Shown here: positions 53,937-63,299 of the stretch, piece after piece
How positions within the stretch are numbered: position 1 is the first letter of the stretch
Layout: every line of letters begins with the position of its first letter
NCBI GenBank assembly: GCA_013044385.1
Contig: JABEUN010000048.1
Coordinates: forward strand, 1 to 64,000
Direction of reading: 5' to 3'
DNA: 64,000 bases
Source: Acidimicrobiaceae bacterium
Lineage (GTDB): Bacteria > Actinomycetota > Acidimicrobiia > Acidimicrobiales > Acidimicrobiaceae
Made by a program: the position numbers and the translations under genes
The notes under the pieces: model-generated
Seen by the model: only the letters and a program-made list of their open reading frames with translations
Databases searched by the model: none
Told to the model about the DNA's origin: nothing

Positions 53937-54785
53937 TCAGATCTCGTCTCGAGATCTAGCCACCTCGTAGAAGGCGACGGTCGCTGCCGCCGATACGTTT
54001 AGCGACTCCACCTTGCCGTATTGGGGGATCCCAGCCAGCAGGTCACACCGGGATCTGGTCAGCTTTGAAAGACCCTTACCCTCGGCGCCAAGCACCATTG
54101 CCACTGGGCCCGATAATAGCGACACATCAGAAAGCGACATCTCTGCATCTGGGTCGAGACCAACTGACCAGACACCCAGCGCTTTTAGTTCCTCCAAGGC
54201 TGCAGGGACCCCAGGGACCAAGGCGAAATCCATATACTCAATAGCCCCAGCGGCGGTCTTGGTGGCCGACGGTGTGAGGCGGCAGGCACGATGTTCTGGA
54301 ACGACCACGCCGGTCATGCCAGCAACTTCAGCGCTCCTTAGGAGGGCTCCAAAATTCCTCGGATCAGTGATATGATCCACTACCACAAGGGCCGGCGGCC
54401 TCCCGGACTTCTTAACCAGCTCCTCGAGCGAAACACCTCGTATCGCCGGAGCAAAAGCCATCACCCCTTGATGTGACTCAGATGCTGCCCGCGAGTCGAA
54501 TCTAGTCCGCGAAACGGTGACCACTGGTACCCGCTCCGACAGCGCTAGATCGGCAATCTCTCGAGGGAGTCCGAGTCTGTCTATGCCATCTTCGAACCAA
54601 ATCTCCTGCGGACGTCGGCGGCCCGCCTTAAGCAACTCCAGAACGGCTCTGTGTCCTTCTACCTGCTCTCCACCTAGATTCGCAGCTCTTTGGGTGAAGT
54701 AGGTGTTCTGCCCTCGATCTCTCTGTCCTGGTCTAGAACTTCGCTGCCGAGATGTTCTACTCGGTCCTTGCCTACCGGTTGCCAT
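53937..54785 (-). CDS. rlmB: 23S rRNA (guanosine 2'-O)-methyltransferase RlmB
   Basis: SpoU/TrmH-family SAM enzyme that methylates 23S rRNA (G2251 in E. coli). The 282 residues have a basic, disordered N-terminus of about 40, the substrate-binding domain (VEGHRAVLELLKAGRRRPQEIWF) and the knotted domain with motif 1 DHITDPRNFGALLRSAEVAG, motif 2 MVLGAEGKGL, and motif 3 IPQYGKVESLNVSAAATVAFYE. Part of rlmB-ispF-ispD-carD, the same order as in mycobacteria except that cysS is missing between ispF and rlmB. Confidence 0.96.
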   Translation of the reverse strand: MATGRQGPSRTSRQRSSRPGQRDRGQNTYFTQRAANLGGEQVEGHRAVLELLKAGRRRPQEIWFEDGIDRLGLPREIADLALSERVPVVTVSRTRFDSRAASESHQGVMAFAPAIRGVSLEELVKKSGRPPALVVVDHITDPRNFGALLRSAEVAGMTGVVVPEHRACRLTPSATKTAAGAIEYMDFALVPGVPAALEELKALGVWSVGLDPDAEMSLSDVSLLSGPVAMVLGAEGKGLSKLTRSRCDLLAGIPQYGKVESLNVSAAATVAFYEVARSRDEI

Positions 54786-54821
54786 GAATTTTCTCCTCGG
54801 AATCTCTTAGGTACTCAACAG

Positions 54822-55355
54822 TCATACAGCGCGCTCATAGAGGAGGGCGGAGCAGATCGCCGCAATCCCCTCCTTCCGGCCCAACGCACCCATTTTCTCC
54901 GGTCGCTTTGCTTTCACCGTCACCGGAGAAGAGGTCACATTCTCAATCGCTAGAGCCATATTCAAACGAAATGGCGCAATTCTCGGCTCCTCACAAATGA
55001 TCGTGAGGTCCACATTGATGACCTCGAAACCGAGATCTTTTACCTTGTCAACAATCGCTGTGAGCATGTCGATCGAATCGGCACCGGCATTGTCCGGGTC
55101 GGTATCTGAGAAAACGTCCCCTATTCCGCCCAAGCCTGCTGCCCCCAGGATCGCGTCGGCTACGGCGTGGGTACCCACATCGGCATCGGAATGGCCACAA
55201 AGCCCGACACCGGGGAACCTCTGTCCGCAAATCACCAATTCTCTACCGAGGTCCGTCGCGAACGGGTGAGCGTCAAATCCCGTCCCAACCCTTAAGCGAC
55301 GGAAAGCAGCTAGAAACCGATCTTCACCAACTTCTCGCTCGTCAGCGGCCACCAC
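54822..55355 (-). CDS. ispF: 2-C-methyl-D-erythritol 2,4-cyclodiphosphate synthase
   Basis: Cyclises the MEP-pathway intermediate with release of CMP. The 177 residues show GTGFDAHPF (metal-binding Asp-His), GLCGHSDADVGTHAVADAILGAAGLGGIGDVFSDTDP with the second metal His, and the C-terminal VKAKRPEKMGALGRKEGIAA. The frame opens at GTG 55355, inside the end of ispD (14-nt overlap), with GGAGG just upstream; a second GTG follows directly. An N-terminal extension of about 20 residues precedes the family start. Confidence 0.96.
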   Translation of the reverse strand: MVAADEREVGEDRFLAAFRRLRVGTGFDAHPFATDLGRELVICGQRFPGVGLCGHSDADVGTHAVADAILGAAGLGGIGDVFSDTDPDNAGADSIDMLTAIVDKVKDLGFEVINVDLTIICEEPRIAPFRLNMALAIENVTSSPVTVKAKRPEKMGALGRKEGIAAICSALLYERAV

Positions 55356-55995
55356 TGATCCTCCACTTCAGAATCGCCTCCGCATACGCGAGGTCAAGTG
55401 GATAGGTGATCTTCAGATTATCCAACTCACCATCTACCATGCGAGCCTTAATCCCGAGCGACTCAACCATGGCTACGTCATCGGTGGCCTCGGAGTTTCC
55501 GGCGTGGGCAGCAACAATAGTCGCCCGCCTAAACCCCTGCGGTGTCTGGGCAAGACGGTACTTAGTCCGATCAACTGAGGAGATCGAGCGGTCATCGTCG
55601 AGGAGCTTCAGGCTCTCCTTGACCTCGATTACGGGTACGACCGATTCAGCGCCCGCAAGTAGAGCATCAACAACCCTGCGATATAACGCCACAGACGCAA
55701 GCGGCCTCGCAGCGTCGTGCACGAGCACGAAGTCGACGTCATCGGGAACCAGACTGAGCCCTGCTCTCACCGACTCAGACCTAGTGGATCCGCCGATGAC
55801 CTTAAAATCGCCTGGATAGTTGGCAAGATCCGCATCAGGGTGAACCACGACCACCCTCTCTGCAAGCACAGATGCCGTTTCGAAGCTCCAGTCCAGCACC
55901 CGCTTGCCAGCAAGCTCCGCTACCTGCTTGGAGCCACCGAATCGGGAGCCCGATCCCGCAGCCACCAATACAACCCAGATTCTCGAACTCGACAA
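55342..55995 (-). CDS. ispD: 2-C-methyl-D-erythritol 4-phosphate cytidylyltransferase
   Basis: Attaches CMP to MEP in isoprenoid synthesis. The 217 residues show the nucleotide-binding start VVLVAAGSGSRFGGSKQVAELAGKRVLDWS, VLVHDAARPLAS, and the C-terminal YPLDLAYAEAIL typical of IspD. The start is TTG 55995, 9 nt after carD. It overlaps ispF by 14 nt, so the two MEP-pathway genes are coupled. Confidence 0.96.
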   Translation of the reverse strand: MSSSRIWVVLVAAGSGSRFGGSKQVAELAGKRVLDWSFETASVLAERVVVVHPDADLANYPGDFKVIGGSTRSESVRAGLSLVPDDVDFVLVHDAARPLASVALYRRVVDALLAGAESVVPVIEVKESLKLLDDDRSISSVDRTKYRLAQTPQGFRRATIVAAHAGNSEATDDVAMVESLGIKARMVDGELDNLKITYPLDLAYAEAILKWRISGGR

Positions 55996-56004
55996 GCTCG
56001 GACC

Positions 56005-56484
56005 TTAGGCCAGAGCAGCGTCGAGCTTTGCCTCAGCCTCTGCCTCGGGCACCTCTAGCGCAAAGCTCAGCTCAGAGACCAGAATCTGACGCGCCTTGCC
56101 AAGCATTCTCTTCTCTCCTGCGGAAAGACCCTTGTCCTTGTCACGTATTGAGAGATTCCTTACAACTTCAGCTACCTGATAGATGTCGCCAGACTTGAGC
56201 TTTTCCACGTGATTCTTAAACCGCCTAGACCAGTTGGTCGGCATTCTCGCCTCCTTCTTCCGAAGGACAGCAAATACCTCTTCGACCTCCTCGTCATTGA
56301 TCACCTCTCGCAAGCCGACCTCGTCGGCATTCTCCGAGGGAACCATGAGCGTGAGGTCACCGTAGGCAAGCCTGAGCACGAGATACTCCCTGGTTTCCCC
56401 AAAGGCCTCTCTCGTCTCGCGCTTCTCTATGATGGCCGCACCATGGTGCGGATAGACGACTTTGTCTCCGACGTCGAAGCTCAC
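56005..56484 (-). CDS. carD: CarD family transcription regulator
   Basis: Binds RNA polymerase beta and stabilises the open complex at many promoters, including rRNA. The 159 residues have the N-terminal Tudor-like RNAP-interaction domain (GDKVVYPHHGAAIIEKRETREAFGETREYLVLRL, then LMVPSENADEVGLREV) and a helical C-terminal DNA-binding domain (NWSRRFKNHVEKLKSGDIYQVAEVVRNL; GEKRMLGKARQILVSEL). The start is GTG 56484. First gene of carD-ispD-ispF-rlmB, divergent from the Crp/Fnr gene with 107 nt between. Confidence 0.96.
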   Translation of the reverse strand: MSFDVGDKVVYPHHGAAIIEKRETREAFGETREYLVLRLAYGDLTLMVPSENADEVGLREVINDEEVEEVFAVLRKKEARMPTNWSRRFKNHVEKLKSGDIYQVAEVVRNLSIRDKDKGLSAGEKRMLGKARQILVSELSFALEVPEAEAEAKLDAALA

Positions 56485-56591
56485 CTGAACCTACTCTCAC
56501 GCTTCATCTGAATTACTCTTCACATCTAGGGTAAAGGGAAATCACAGAGGATCTATTCTATTCGACAACAGCGGGCCTAAGGGACTTAATC

Positions 56592-57296
56592 ATGAACAGC
56601 GAAAAGACCACTCCGCAAACCGGTTACGTAGACGCCAAGACACTACTTCTGCGGACCGCGTTCTTCAAAGCGTTGGATGCTGTCGCAATCGACGAAGTGA
56701 CCAGGTCACACAAGCGCTCAACTTATCTTCGAGGTCGGGACGTCTTCGTAGAAGGTGACCCGTCCTCGGAACTATTCGTTGTGGCGACGGGTCGCGTAGC
56801 AATTGTGAAAAGTGCCATTGGCGGCAAAGATTCGCTCATGGCGCTTATGGAGCCCGGAGATCTGTTCGGTGAAATGGGCCTCTTTGACGATCAAGGAAGG
56901 TCGGCGACCGCCCGTTGCCTTGAACGGACAGAACTCCTGAAGGTCCCTTACTCCGCCCTGAGACTCATCCTCCACCAAAGACCGGGCCTTCTCTGGGGAA
57001 TGCTCGAACTCCTGGCAAAACGTCTAAGGAACACTGATGGCGCCCTCGCGGATGCAATGTTCCTCGACGTCCCCGGTCGTACAGCGAAGAGGATACTGGA
57101 GATTTCCGGTGGCGAACTCGACTTTATACTTCCACTTACCCAAGAGGAGCTAGCTGGACTCGTCGGAGCGTCGAGAGAGCGTGTCAACAAGGCCATCGCT
57201 GCACTCTGCAAAGCCGGTGTACTTGAGGTTATCGACCGAAGATACAGAATTCTCGACCCAGCGGAACTCCTGAGGCTGACCGGGGAATCCAAGTAG
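56592..57296 (+). CDS. Crp/Fnr family transcription regulator
   Basis: The 234 residues have an N-terminal cyclic-nucleotide-binding-type domain (RGRDVFVEGDPSSELFVVATGRVAIV; MEPGDLFGEMGLFDDQGRSATARCLERTELLKVP) and a winged helix (LPLTQEELAGLVGASRERVNKAIAALCKAGVLEV). The phosphate-binding cassette reads FGEMGLFDDQGRSATA, close to Crp, so a cyclic nucleotide is a plausible ligand, but the sequence alone does not prove it. No Fnr-type N-terminal cysteine cluster. It lies between carD (divergent) and disA (convergent). Confidence 0.93.
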   Translation: MNSEKTTPQTGYVDAKTLLLRTAFFKALDAVAIDEVTRSHKRSTYLRGRDVFVEGDPSSELFVVATGRVAIVKSAIGGKDSLMALMEPGDLFGEMGLFDDQGRSATARCLERTELLKVPYSALRLILHQRPGLLWGMLELLAKRLRNTDGALADAMFLDVPGRTAKRILEISGGELDFILPLTQEELAGLVGASRERVNKAIAALCKAGVLEVIDRRYRILDPAELLRLTGESK

Positions 57297-57312
57297 CGGT
57301 CCCAGTTCTGGC

Positions 57313-58404
57313 TTAGACTTCGATGATTTTCCCGTCCGTCTGTGACAGGTGCTCTTTTACGGCCCTAGCCCACCTAGTTCCGACACCATCAACCTCAGCC
57401 AGCTGTTCAGCAGTTGCTTCTACGATCGGCTTCAGCCCTCCGAACGTATCCAGCAGTGCAAAGCGGACCTCATTAGGGATCTGAGGAACACTCGATATGA
57501 GCCTGGATCCCCTAGACGCCATAGACACCTCGAGTGGAGATGCGCCGGTGAAATCGCTCAACCCAGAGCAGCAGGAGTGCTCCCTAATCCCGTTCGCGAT
57601 ACTGCTTAGATCGAGAAGATCCTCCATCGGTACGCTGGCGAGATAGCTGACCAACTCGGAAGCCTGCTCCTTCGTCGAAATCTCGAGAAAGTCCTGAATG
57701 ACCGAGAGGTAGTCCCCTTCGAAGTCGATGTAGAGTTCGTCCAGTTGTAGAGCGAGAAGGCGTCCCTCGGAGCCTAGCTCGAGGAGATACCACGCTATCT
57801 CCTCCGATATCCTTCGTACCAGTTCGCCCCTTTGCAGAACGAGGGCCACGTCTTTGAATCTCGCCTCATGGCTCACCTCCAACCTGTCCAGATTGCCAAG
57901 CACGCCATCGAGTCGCTCCTTGTATCTCTCCAGTGTTGACAGGGCCTGGTGAGCACGGTCGATGATTGAAGGAACGGATCGAAGCTGGTGCTTGAAGCCT
58001 CCTCTGTAAACGGACACCACCGACAGTTCCTCAGAGATGGCAAGTACCGGGACAGATATGCTCCGTGCCACCCTCTCCGCCGTCCGATGACGAGTACCGG
58101 TTTCCGAGGTGGCAACGGAGGAGTCGGGAACCAAGTGAACGTTTGCTCTTGCGATTCTCGCACCATCTGACGAAAGGACAATCGCGCCATCCATCTTGGC
58201 CAGTTCATATATCCTCTGGGGCGAGAACTCCGAATCTATGAGGAAACCGCCTGAACAGATAGATAGCACATCAGGTCCATCGCCAATGAGCACCAGGGCA
58301 CCCATATGTGCCTGAAGAATCCTATCGAGTCCCTCGCGCAGGCCAGTGCCTGGCGCAACCCGTCTCAACGTCTCTACCAGCTTGACGGAACGCTTGACTT
58401 CCAT
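57313..58404 (-). CDS. disA: diadenylate cyclase DisA
   Basis: Makes cyclic di-AMP from ATP and scans DNA for branched structures. The 363 residues have the DAC domain with the two catalytic motifs, DGA (KMDGAIVLSSDG) and RHR (GTRHRTAERVARS), a helical spine, and a C-terminal helix-hairpin-helix DNA-binding part (GLKPIVEATAEQLAEVDGVGTRWARAVKEHL). All catalytic residues are present. It is near carD and clpC as in other Actinobacteria; radA, its usual partner, is not in this window. Confidence 0.96.
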   Translation of the reverse strand: MEVKRSVKLVETLRRVAPGTGLREGLDRILQAHMGALVLIGDGPDVLSICSGGFLIDSEFSPQRIYELAKMDGAIVLSSDGARIARANVHLVPDSSVATSETGTRHRTAERVARSISVPVLAISEELSVVSVYRGGFKHQLRSVPSIIDRAHQALSTLERYKERLDGVLGNLDRLEVSHEARFKDVALVLQRGELVRRISEEIAWYLLELGSEGRLLALQLDELYIDFEGDYLSVIQDFLEISTKEQASELVSYLASVPMEDLLDLSSIANGIREHSCCSGLSDFTGASPLEVSMASRGSRLISSVPQIPNEVRFALLDTFGGLKPIVEATAEQLAEVDGVGTRWARAVKEHLSQTDGKIIEV

Positions 58405-59373
58405 TTAGATATTCTAGTCAAACCGAAGATCTTGCTCGTAGTTAGCCAATCCTCTGAGCTCGGTTTAGCGAGCGAAATCTCGGGCAGGCACGCGGTGCAA
58501 CGGAATCATAAATAGCTACTGAAACTTCCTACTTCAGCGCGCGACTGCCCGCCCCCAGGGACACTCATTATCGACCCTGATTCATCGCTATCGATGCGGT
58601 AGCCAGACTGTACACGTCAACCGTGAGCACCTAGGCCGAGGCACTTCGGCGAAACGAATAGCCCAAACAGTCCAAAATAAAGCCATACAGGTTACGTCTG
58701 GAAACATACCGTATCAATCTCTGTCGACTGGCCAAACTTGGCACGGCCGAAAACTAGTGTTTTCAACTGTTCAGCAGCTAAGTAGCCTGCTGGATGCCAC
58801 ACTAGTGGACCGTTGGCATACCGGTAATAGTGAAGCCCGGATCGCCACCCGACCCAGGAGTGGCTCTTTGTCCTAAGTCGGCCACCATAGAACCACACAC
58901 GCTGTGCCCTGAACCCACTTGCAAGTCCACAGAGCCTGCACCCGACCTGACAAGTCCACTCCACGAACAGGGAGTGAAGCCCACCTGAGGCACCGAACTT
59001 CTCGGGTCCAATGAGACACCGGATGCTCGGATATCGATCCACACCTCCTCCTCGGCTTGCACAACTCAATCAGAACCAGCAGAGCGTTCAATAGAGACGC
59101 GTCGCCCATACTTTTCGGCACCAGCGGCACCTTGTGGACACTTTCGCTGCCGAAGGGGTACTTTGTCATGTCAGACCCACAGAGTCGGGGTACTAAATCC
59201 GCTCTGTAAGGCATAACGCGCCAGTTCGTTCTCCCAAGTCGGACTCAACTTGTGGATTAACTGAAGTACCCCCAGATAAATCTGGGGGTACTTCAGTTAC
59301 AACTTCATGCACTTCCAATTCACAGAACAAAAGTGCGTCTTCTATCGACTCATGACAAGTAGCGAGTCCGAAT
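58405..59373. other. gap of about 970 nt, no convincing gene
   Basis: The largest gene-free stretch of the window. Two overlapping minus-strand frames (58692-59069 and 58873-59214) have fragments of protein-like sequence but no recognised domain, no ribosome-binding site and mixed reading frames; a decayed gene is possible. No tRNA, tmRNA or RNase P pattern was found. The right end carries the 42-nt palindrome described separately. Confidence 0.4.
59258..59299. repeat. perfect 42-nt palindrome after clpC
   Basis: Two exactly complementary 20-nt arms (59258-59277 and 59280-59299) are separated by AA. The hairpin is 75 nt past the clpC stop. It may terminate clpC transcription, but no T-run follows on either strand, so another role, such as a mobile palindromic element or RNA-stabilising structure, is possible. 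Confidence 0.75.
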
Positions 59374-61863
59374 CTACTCCGAGCCAGTACCCGCAAGCTC
59401 CACCGACGGAGGCTCCACGCTTTCGACCACCCTGAAGACCAGCTCGTCGCCCTCGGCATCGGCGATAATGGTCTCGCCAACCCGATACTCCTTCCAGAGT
59501 AATTTCTCCGAGAGCGGATCCTCGATCAACCTTTGGATAGTCCTACGCAGCGGCCTAGCACCGAGCTGAGGATCATAACCCCGCTCAGCCAGAAGCAGCT
59601 TCGCACCAGGAGTCAACTCCAGTCGGATGCCAAGAGCCTCAAGCTGCCTTGCAACTCTAGCTACGAGGAGATCCACAATCTCGGTAACTTCTTCCTTCGA
59701 GAGCTCGTGGAAGACGATCACCTCGTCGATCCTGTTGAGGAACTCTGGTTTGAAGTGAGCCTTCAAAGCCTCGGAGACCTTGACCTTCATACGCTCGTAC
59801 GTGATCGCCTCGGAATTCTTGGCGAAGCCAACCGACGCCTTGCGCAGGTCTGCCGTACCCAAGTTCGAGGTCATGATCAGGACAGTATTCTTGAAGTCCA
59901 CCGACCTTCCCTGAGCGTCGGTCAACCTTCCGTCTTCGAGAATCTGAAGCAAGGTATTGAAGATGTCCGGGTGCGCCTTCTCGATCTCGTCGAACAGCAC
60001 AACTGAGAACGGCTTCCGCCGAACCGCTTCGGTCAGCTGACCACCTTCGTCGTATCCAACGTATCCCGGAGGAGAACCTACCAACCTAGACACGGTGTGC
60101 TTTTCCATGTACTCACTCATATCGAGCTGGATAAGCGCCGACTCATCTCCAAACAGGAACTCCGCCAAAGTCTTGGCCAGTTCGGTCTTTCCTACGCCTG
60201 TTGGTCCAAGGAAGATGAATGAACCTGACGGCCTCCTAGGATCCTTCAAACCTGCACGTGTACGCCTGATAGCTCTTGAGAGTGCTGCTATAGCTTCCTC
60301 TTGGCCAATCACACGCTGATGGAGTACGTCTTCCATCCGCAACAGCTTCGAGGTTTCCTCTTCGGTCAGCTTGTAGACCGGTATTCCGGTCCAGTTCGCT
60401 AGCACCTCTGCAATGACCTCTTCATCTACTACGTCGAAAAGTTCCTTGCCCTCTGAGCGCCAAGTGCTCTCCATCTGAGCCTTCTGGTCCAGCTTGTCCT
60501 TCTCCTTGGCGACCAATCGCTTGGCCTCATCGAAGTTCTGACGTTCAATCGCCGCATCTTTATCCTTGCGGATCCTGCCGAGTTCAGTCTCGATCCCCTT
60601 GAGTTCGGGGGGAGTTGTCATCCTGCGGATCCTCAGTCTCGAACCTGCTTCGTCGATAAGGTCGATTGCCTTGTCTGGAAGCTGCCGGTCGGATATGTAG
60701 CGATCTGCCAGATTGGCAGCGGCGACCAGCGCTTGGTCGGTGATCGTGACATTGTGGTGCGATTCGTACCTGTCTCGCAAACCCTTCAGGATCTCGATCG
60801 TGTGCTCTAGCGAGGGTGGTTCCACCTTGATCGGCTGGAACCTGCGCTCAAGGGCTGCATCCTTCTCAAGGTGCTTTCGGTACTCATCGAGTGTCGTTGC
60901 ACCTATGGTCTGCAGCTCACCCCTGGCAAGCATTGGCTTGAGGATTGATGCAGCGTCTATGGCTCCTTCGGCAGCACCAGCACCAACGAGCGTGTGAAGC
61001 TCGTCGATGAAGAGGATGATGTCACCTCTGGTTCGAACCTCCTTGAGAACCTTCTTCAGCCGCTCCTCGAAGTCTCCTCTGTACCTAGAACCCGCCACAA
61101 GGGCCCCAAGGTCGAGCGTGTAAAGCTGCTTGTTCTTGAGAGTCTCAGGGACCTCATTAGCAACGATCCTCTGGGCTAGGCCCTCGACGATCGCGGTCTT
61201 ACCGACCCCCGGCTCCCCAATTAGGACCGGGTTGTTTTTGGTCCTTCGGGACAGCACCTGCATGACCCGTTCAATCTCGCGTTCCCTGCCGACCACTGGG
61301 TCGAGCTTTTTATCACGCGCGATCTGTGTCAGATTCCTACCGAACTGGTCAAGGATCGGCGATCCGCCAGTTGGCGATTCGGTACCAGATGACGCGCCAA
61401 CTCCTGCGTTGGCGGTCTCCCGACCCTGAGAATTGGACAGAATCTGTATGACCTGCTGACGAACCCTTGAGAGGTCCGCGCCAAGGCTGGTAAGAACTCC
61501 GGCGGCAACGCCCTCGCCCTCACGAACCAAACCAAGCAGCATGTGTTCTGTGCCTATGTAATTGTGACCGAGCTGAAGTGCCTCTCGAAGAGACAGCTCT
61601 AGTACCCTCTTTGCACGCGGGGTGAAAGGTGGCGACCCAGCGGTAGTCCCACTTGGAGGGCCAATGGTCTCCTCAACCTTCTCCCTTACAGCTTCGAGTG
61701 ATATGCCGAGTGACTCCAAGGCTTTGGCGGCAACGCCCTCGCCCTCGTGAATCAGTCCCAGCAAGATGTGCTCGGTGCCGATGAAGTTGTGGTTCAGAAG
61801 CTTGGCTTCTTCCTGAGCCAGAACTAGAACCCTTCTGGCCCGATCAGTGAAGCGTTCAAACAA
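59374..61863 (-). CDS. clpC: ATP-dependent Clp protease ATP-binding subunit ClpC
   Basis: Hsp100 unfoldase that feeds ClpP. The 829 residues contain the duplicated N domain (two [22 protein letters not shown] repeats within the first 150), AAA1 with GEPGVGKT and [12 protein letters not shown], the middle coiled-coil with a UVR-type segment ([19 protein letters not shown]), AAA2 with [15 protein letters not shown] and [12 protein letters not shown], and the C-terminal D2 small domain. The start is TTG 61863 with GGAGG 7 nt upstream. No clpP adjacent. Monocistronic. Confidence 0.97.
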   Translation of the reverse strand: MFERFTDRARRVLVLAQEEAKLLNHNFIGTEHILLGLIHEGEGVAAKALESLGISLEAVREKVEETIGPPSGTTAGSPPFTPRAKRVLELSLREALQLGHNYIGTEHMLLGLVREGEGVAAGVLTSLGADLSRVRQQVIQILSNSQGRETANAGVGASSGTESPTGGSPILDQFGRNLTQIARDKKLDPVVGREREIERVMQVLSRRTKNNPVLIGEPGVGKTAIVEGLAQRIVANEVPETLKNKQLYTLDLGALVAGSRYRGDFEERLKKVLKEVRTRGDIILFIDELHTLVGAGAAEGAIDAASILKPMLARGELQTIGATTLDEYRKHLEKDAALERRFQPIKVEPPSLEHTIEILKGLRDRYESHHNVTITDQALVAAANLADRYISDRQLPDKAIDLIDEAGSRLRIRRMTTPPELKGIETELGRIRKDKDAAIERQNFDEAKRLVAKEKDKLDQKAQMESTWRSEGKELFDVVDEEVIAEVLANWTGIPVYKLTEEETSKLLRMEDVLHQRVIGQEEAIAALSRAIRRTRAGLKDPRRPSGSFIFLGPTGVGKTELAKTLAEFLFGDESALIQLDMSEYMEKHTVSRLVGSPPGYVGYDEGGQLTEAVRRKPFSVVLFDEIEKAHPDIFNTLLQILEDGRLTDAQGRSVDFKNTVLIMTSNLGTADLRKASVGFAKNSEAITYERMKVKVSEALKAHFKPEFLNRIDEVIVFHELSKEEVTEIVDLLVARVARQLEALGIRLELTPGAKLLLAERGYDPQLGARPLRRTIQRLIEDPLSEKLLWKEYRVGETIIADAEGDELVFRVVESVEPPSVELAGTGSE

Positions 61864-62294
61864 GTCTCCGCCTCCCTATTGGAGTTGCCAATCGTTCTAA
61901 CAGTGTATCCGGTAATAACCCAGTTAATGGGAATCGCGGACTTTGGGCCCTCTTATTCAATGCAAACACCCCAACACCTCAGAAACTTCCCTCCCCTGTT
62001 CTTCACAAGTCTCACAGAGGCCCGACATTCACTTATCGGCACTATCAACACCCGTGTTTAATCTCTCACCCAACTCTAGACAACAAAGATATTCGGGGCT
62101 CACCCGTAGGGTCTGCTGGGAGGTTCGTGGGTGATACCACGGGACATTTCCGTGAAGCGGCCACCATCGATAAGTTCGAAAGGAGTCGAAAAAGGGCCGA
62201 ATGACTCGTGTGTTGGCGACTAAAGATTGGACAAACGACCCCATTTCACCTCTAACTAACTGCCCCATTATCTCTTGAGCCTCTGCATCCCCTA
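61864..62294. other. clpC/polyprenyl synthase divergent region
   Basis: Some 430 nt between divergent genes. It should hold both promoters. A CGTGG-GTGATA-CCACG hairpin lies near 62130, but I see no ClgR or other known operator with confidence. A minus-strand frame (62029-62304) is probably not a gene. Confidence 0.35.
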
Positions 62295-63299
62295 GTGTGG
62301 TCATCAGTGCAGTCGATCATTTTTACAAAGCAGGAGATCTTGGGAGACGATCTGAAGGTGCTGGAGGCGGAGCTTGTTCTGTCCGTCGCCACCCCTGACC
62401 CACTCCTCTCCGAGGTGGCAGGCCATCTGATTTCAGCAGGCGGGAAGCGGATCCGTCCGATACTGGCGATCACCTCAGCCCGTGCGGGTGGAGCAGAGGT
62501 CGACCGGAGGGTAGTTCAGGGAGCCGTAGCGGTAGAGCTGGTCCATCTAGCGTCGCTCTACCACGATGACGTCATGGACGAAGCGACTGAGCGCCGCGGG
62601 GTGCCTTCGGTAAATGCCAGATGGGGGAACCTAGTGGCCGTGGTTAGTGGGGACTTCCTCCTCGCCCGAGCCGCCGGAATAGCAGCACGACTCGGATCAG
62701 ATATCGCGGAACTTTTGGCCGACACACTTGCGGAGATGTGCGAAGGGCAGATCGTCGAGGTGAAGTCGGGTTTCGACACCGACAGGACCGAAGCTCAATA
62801 CTTGCAAGCTATCTCCGGCAAGACGGCCTCGCTTTTGGCGACGTCAGCTCGCATCGGTGCAATGGCGGGAGGGGTCGAGCAGGCCAAGGTCGAGATGCTT
62901 ACCGATATCGGTCGAAACTTCGGAATGCTATTTCAGCTCAGGGACGACATCTTGGATGTAGCGGCATCACAAGTAGATCTTGGCAAACTTCCTGGCCAGG
63001 ATCTGATCGAGGGGGTATACAACCTCCCGGTGATCTATGCCCTAGCCGGATCAGAACCCGCAGGCGAGCTACGGTCCCTGCTTGCAGATCGAATCACTCC
63101 CTCCACCTTGCCTACGGCAACTGAACTAATCATCAGATCCGGTGCTCTGTCTGCGTGTTTCGACGTCGCAGCGTTCTATCAACGCAGGATTGAAGAGCTC
63201 GCTGCCGAACTCACCGATCCCTACTCGTCCTATATTGCGGACCTTGGCCGACAACTGCTGGGTTCTCTGGACGACCTCGTCGCGAGGACCGTCGCCTAA
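62295..63299 (+). CDS. polyprenyl diphosphate synthase (trans-isoprenyl)
   Basis: Elongates allylic diphosphates with isopentenyl diphosphate, probably for the menaquinone side chain used by the bcc complex. The 334 residues show both aspartate-rich motifs, DDVMD (in SLYHDDVMDEATERRG) and DDILD (in LFQLRDDILDVAA), and GGKRIRPILAITS. The residues before the first motif suggest a long-chain product, but chain length cannot be fixed. The frame opens at GTG 62295; other GTG starts nearby are possible. Confidence 0.94.
   Translation: MWSSVQSIIFTKQEILGDDLKVLEAELVLSVATPDPLLSEVAGHLISAGGKRIRPILAITSARAGGAEVDRRVVQGAVAVELVHLASLYHDDVMDEATERRGVPSVNARWGNLVAVVSGDFLLARAAGIAARLGSDIAELLADTLAEMCEGQIVEVKSGFDTDRTEAQYLQAISGKTASLLATSARIGAMAGGVEQAKVEMLTDIGRNFGMLFQLRDDILDVAASQVDLGKLPGQDLIEGVYNLPVIYALAGSEPAGELRSLLADRITPSTLPTATELIIRSGALSACFDVAAFYQRRIEELAAELTDPYSSYIADLGRQLLGSLDDLVARTVA

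Noticed and set aside
58692-59214. Two overlapping minus-strand frames in the disA-clpC gap
   Set aside because: No domain, no ribosome-binding site, and frame mixing; kept only as a possible decayed gene.
62029-62304. 91-codon minus-strand frame upstream of clpC
   Set aside because: It overlaps the polyprenyl synthase start, has no family character, and the sequence looks like promoter DNA.
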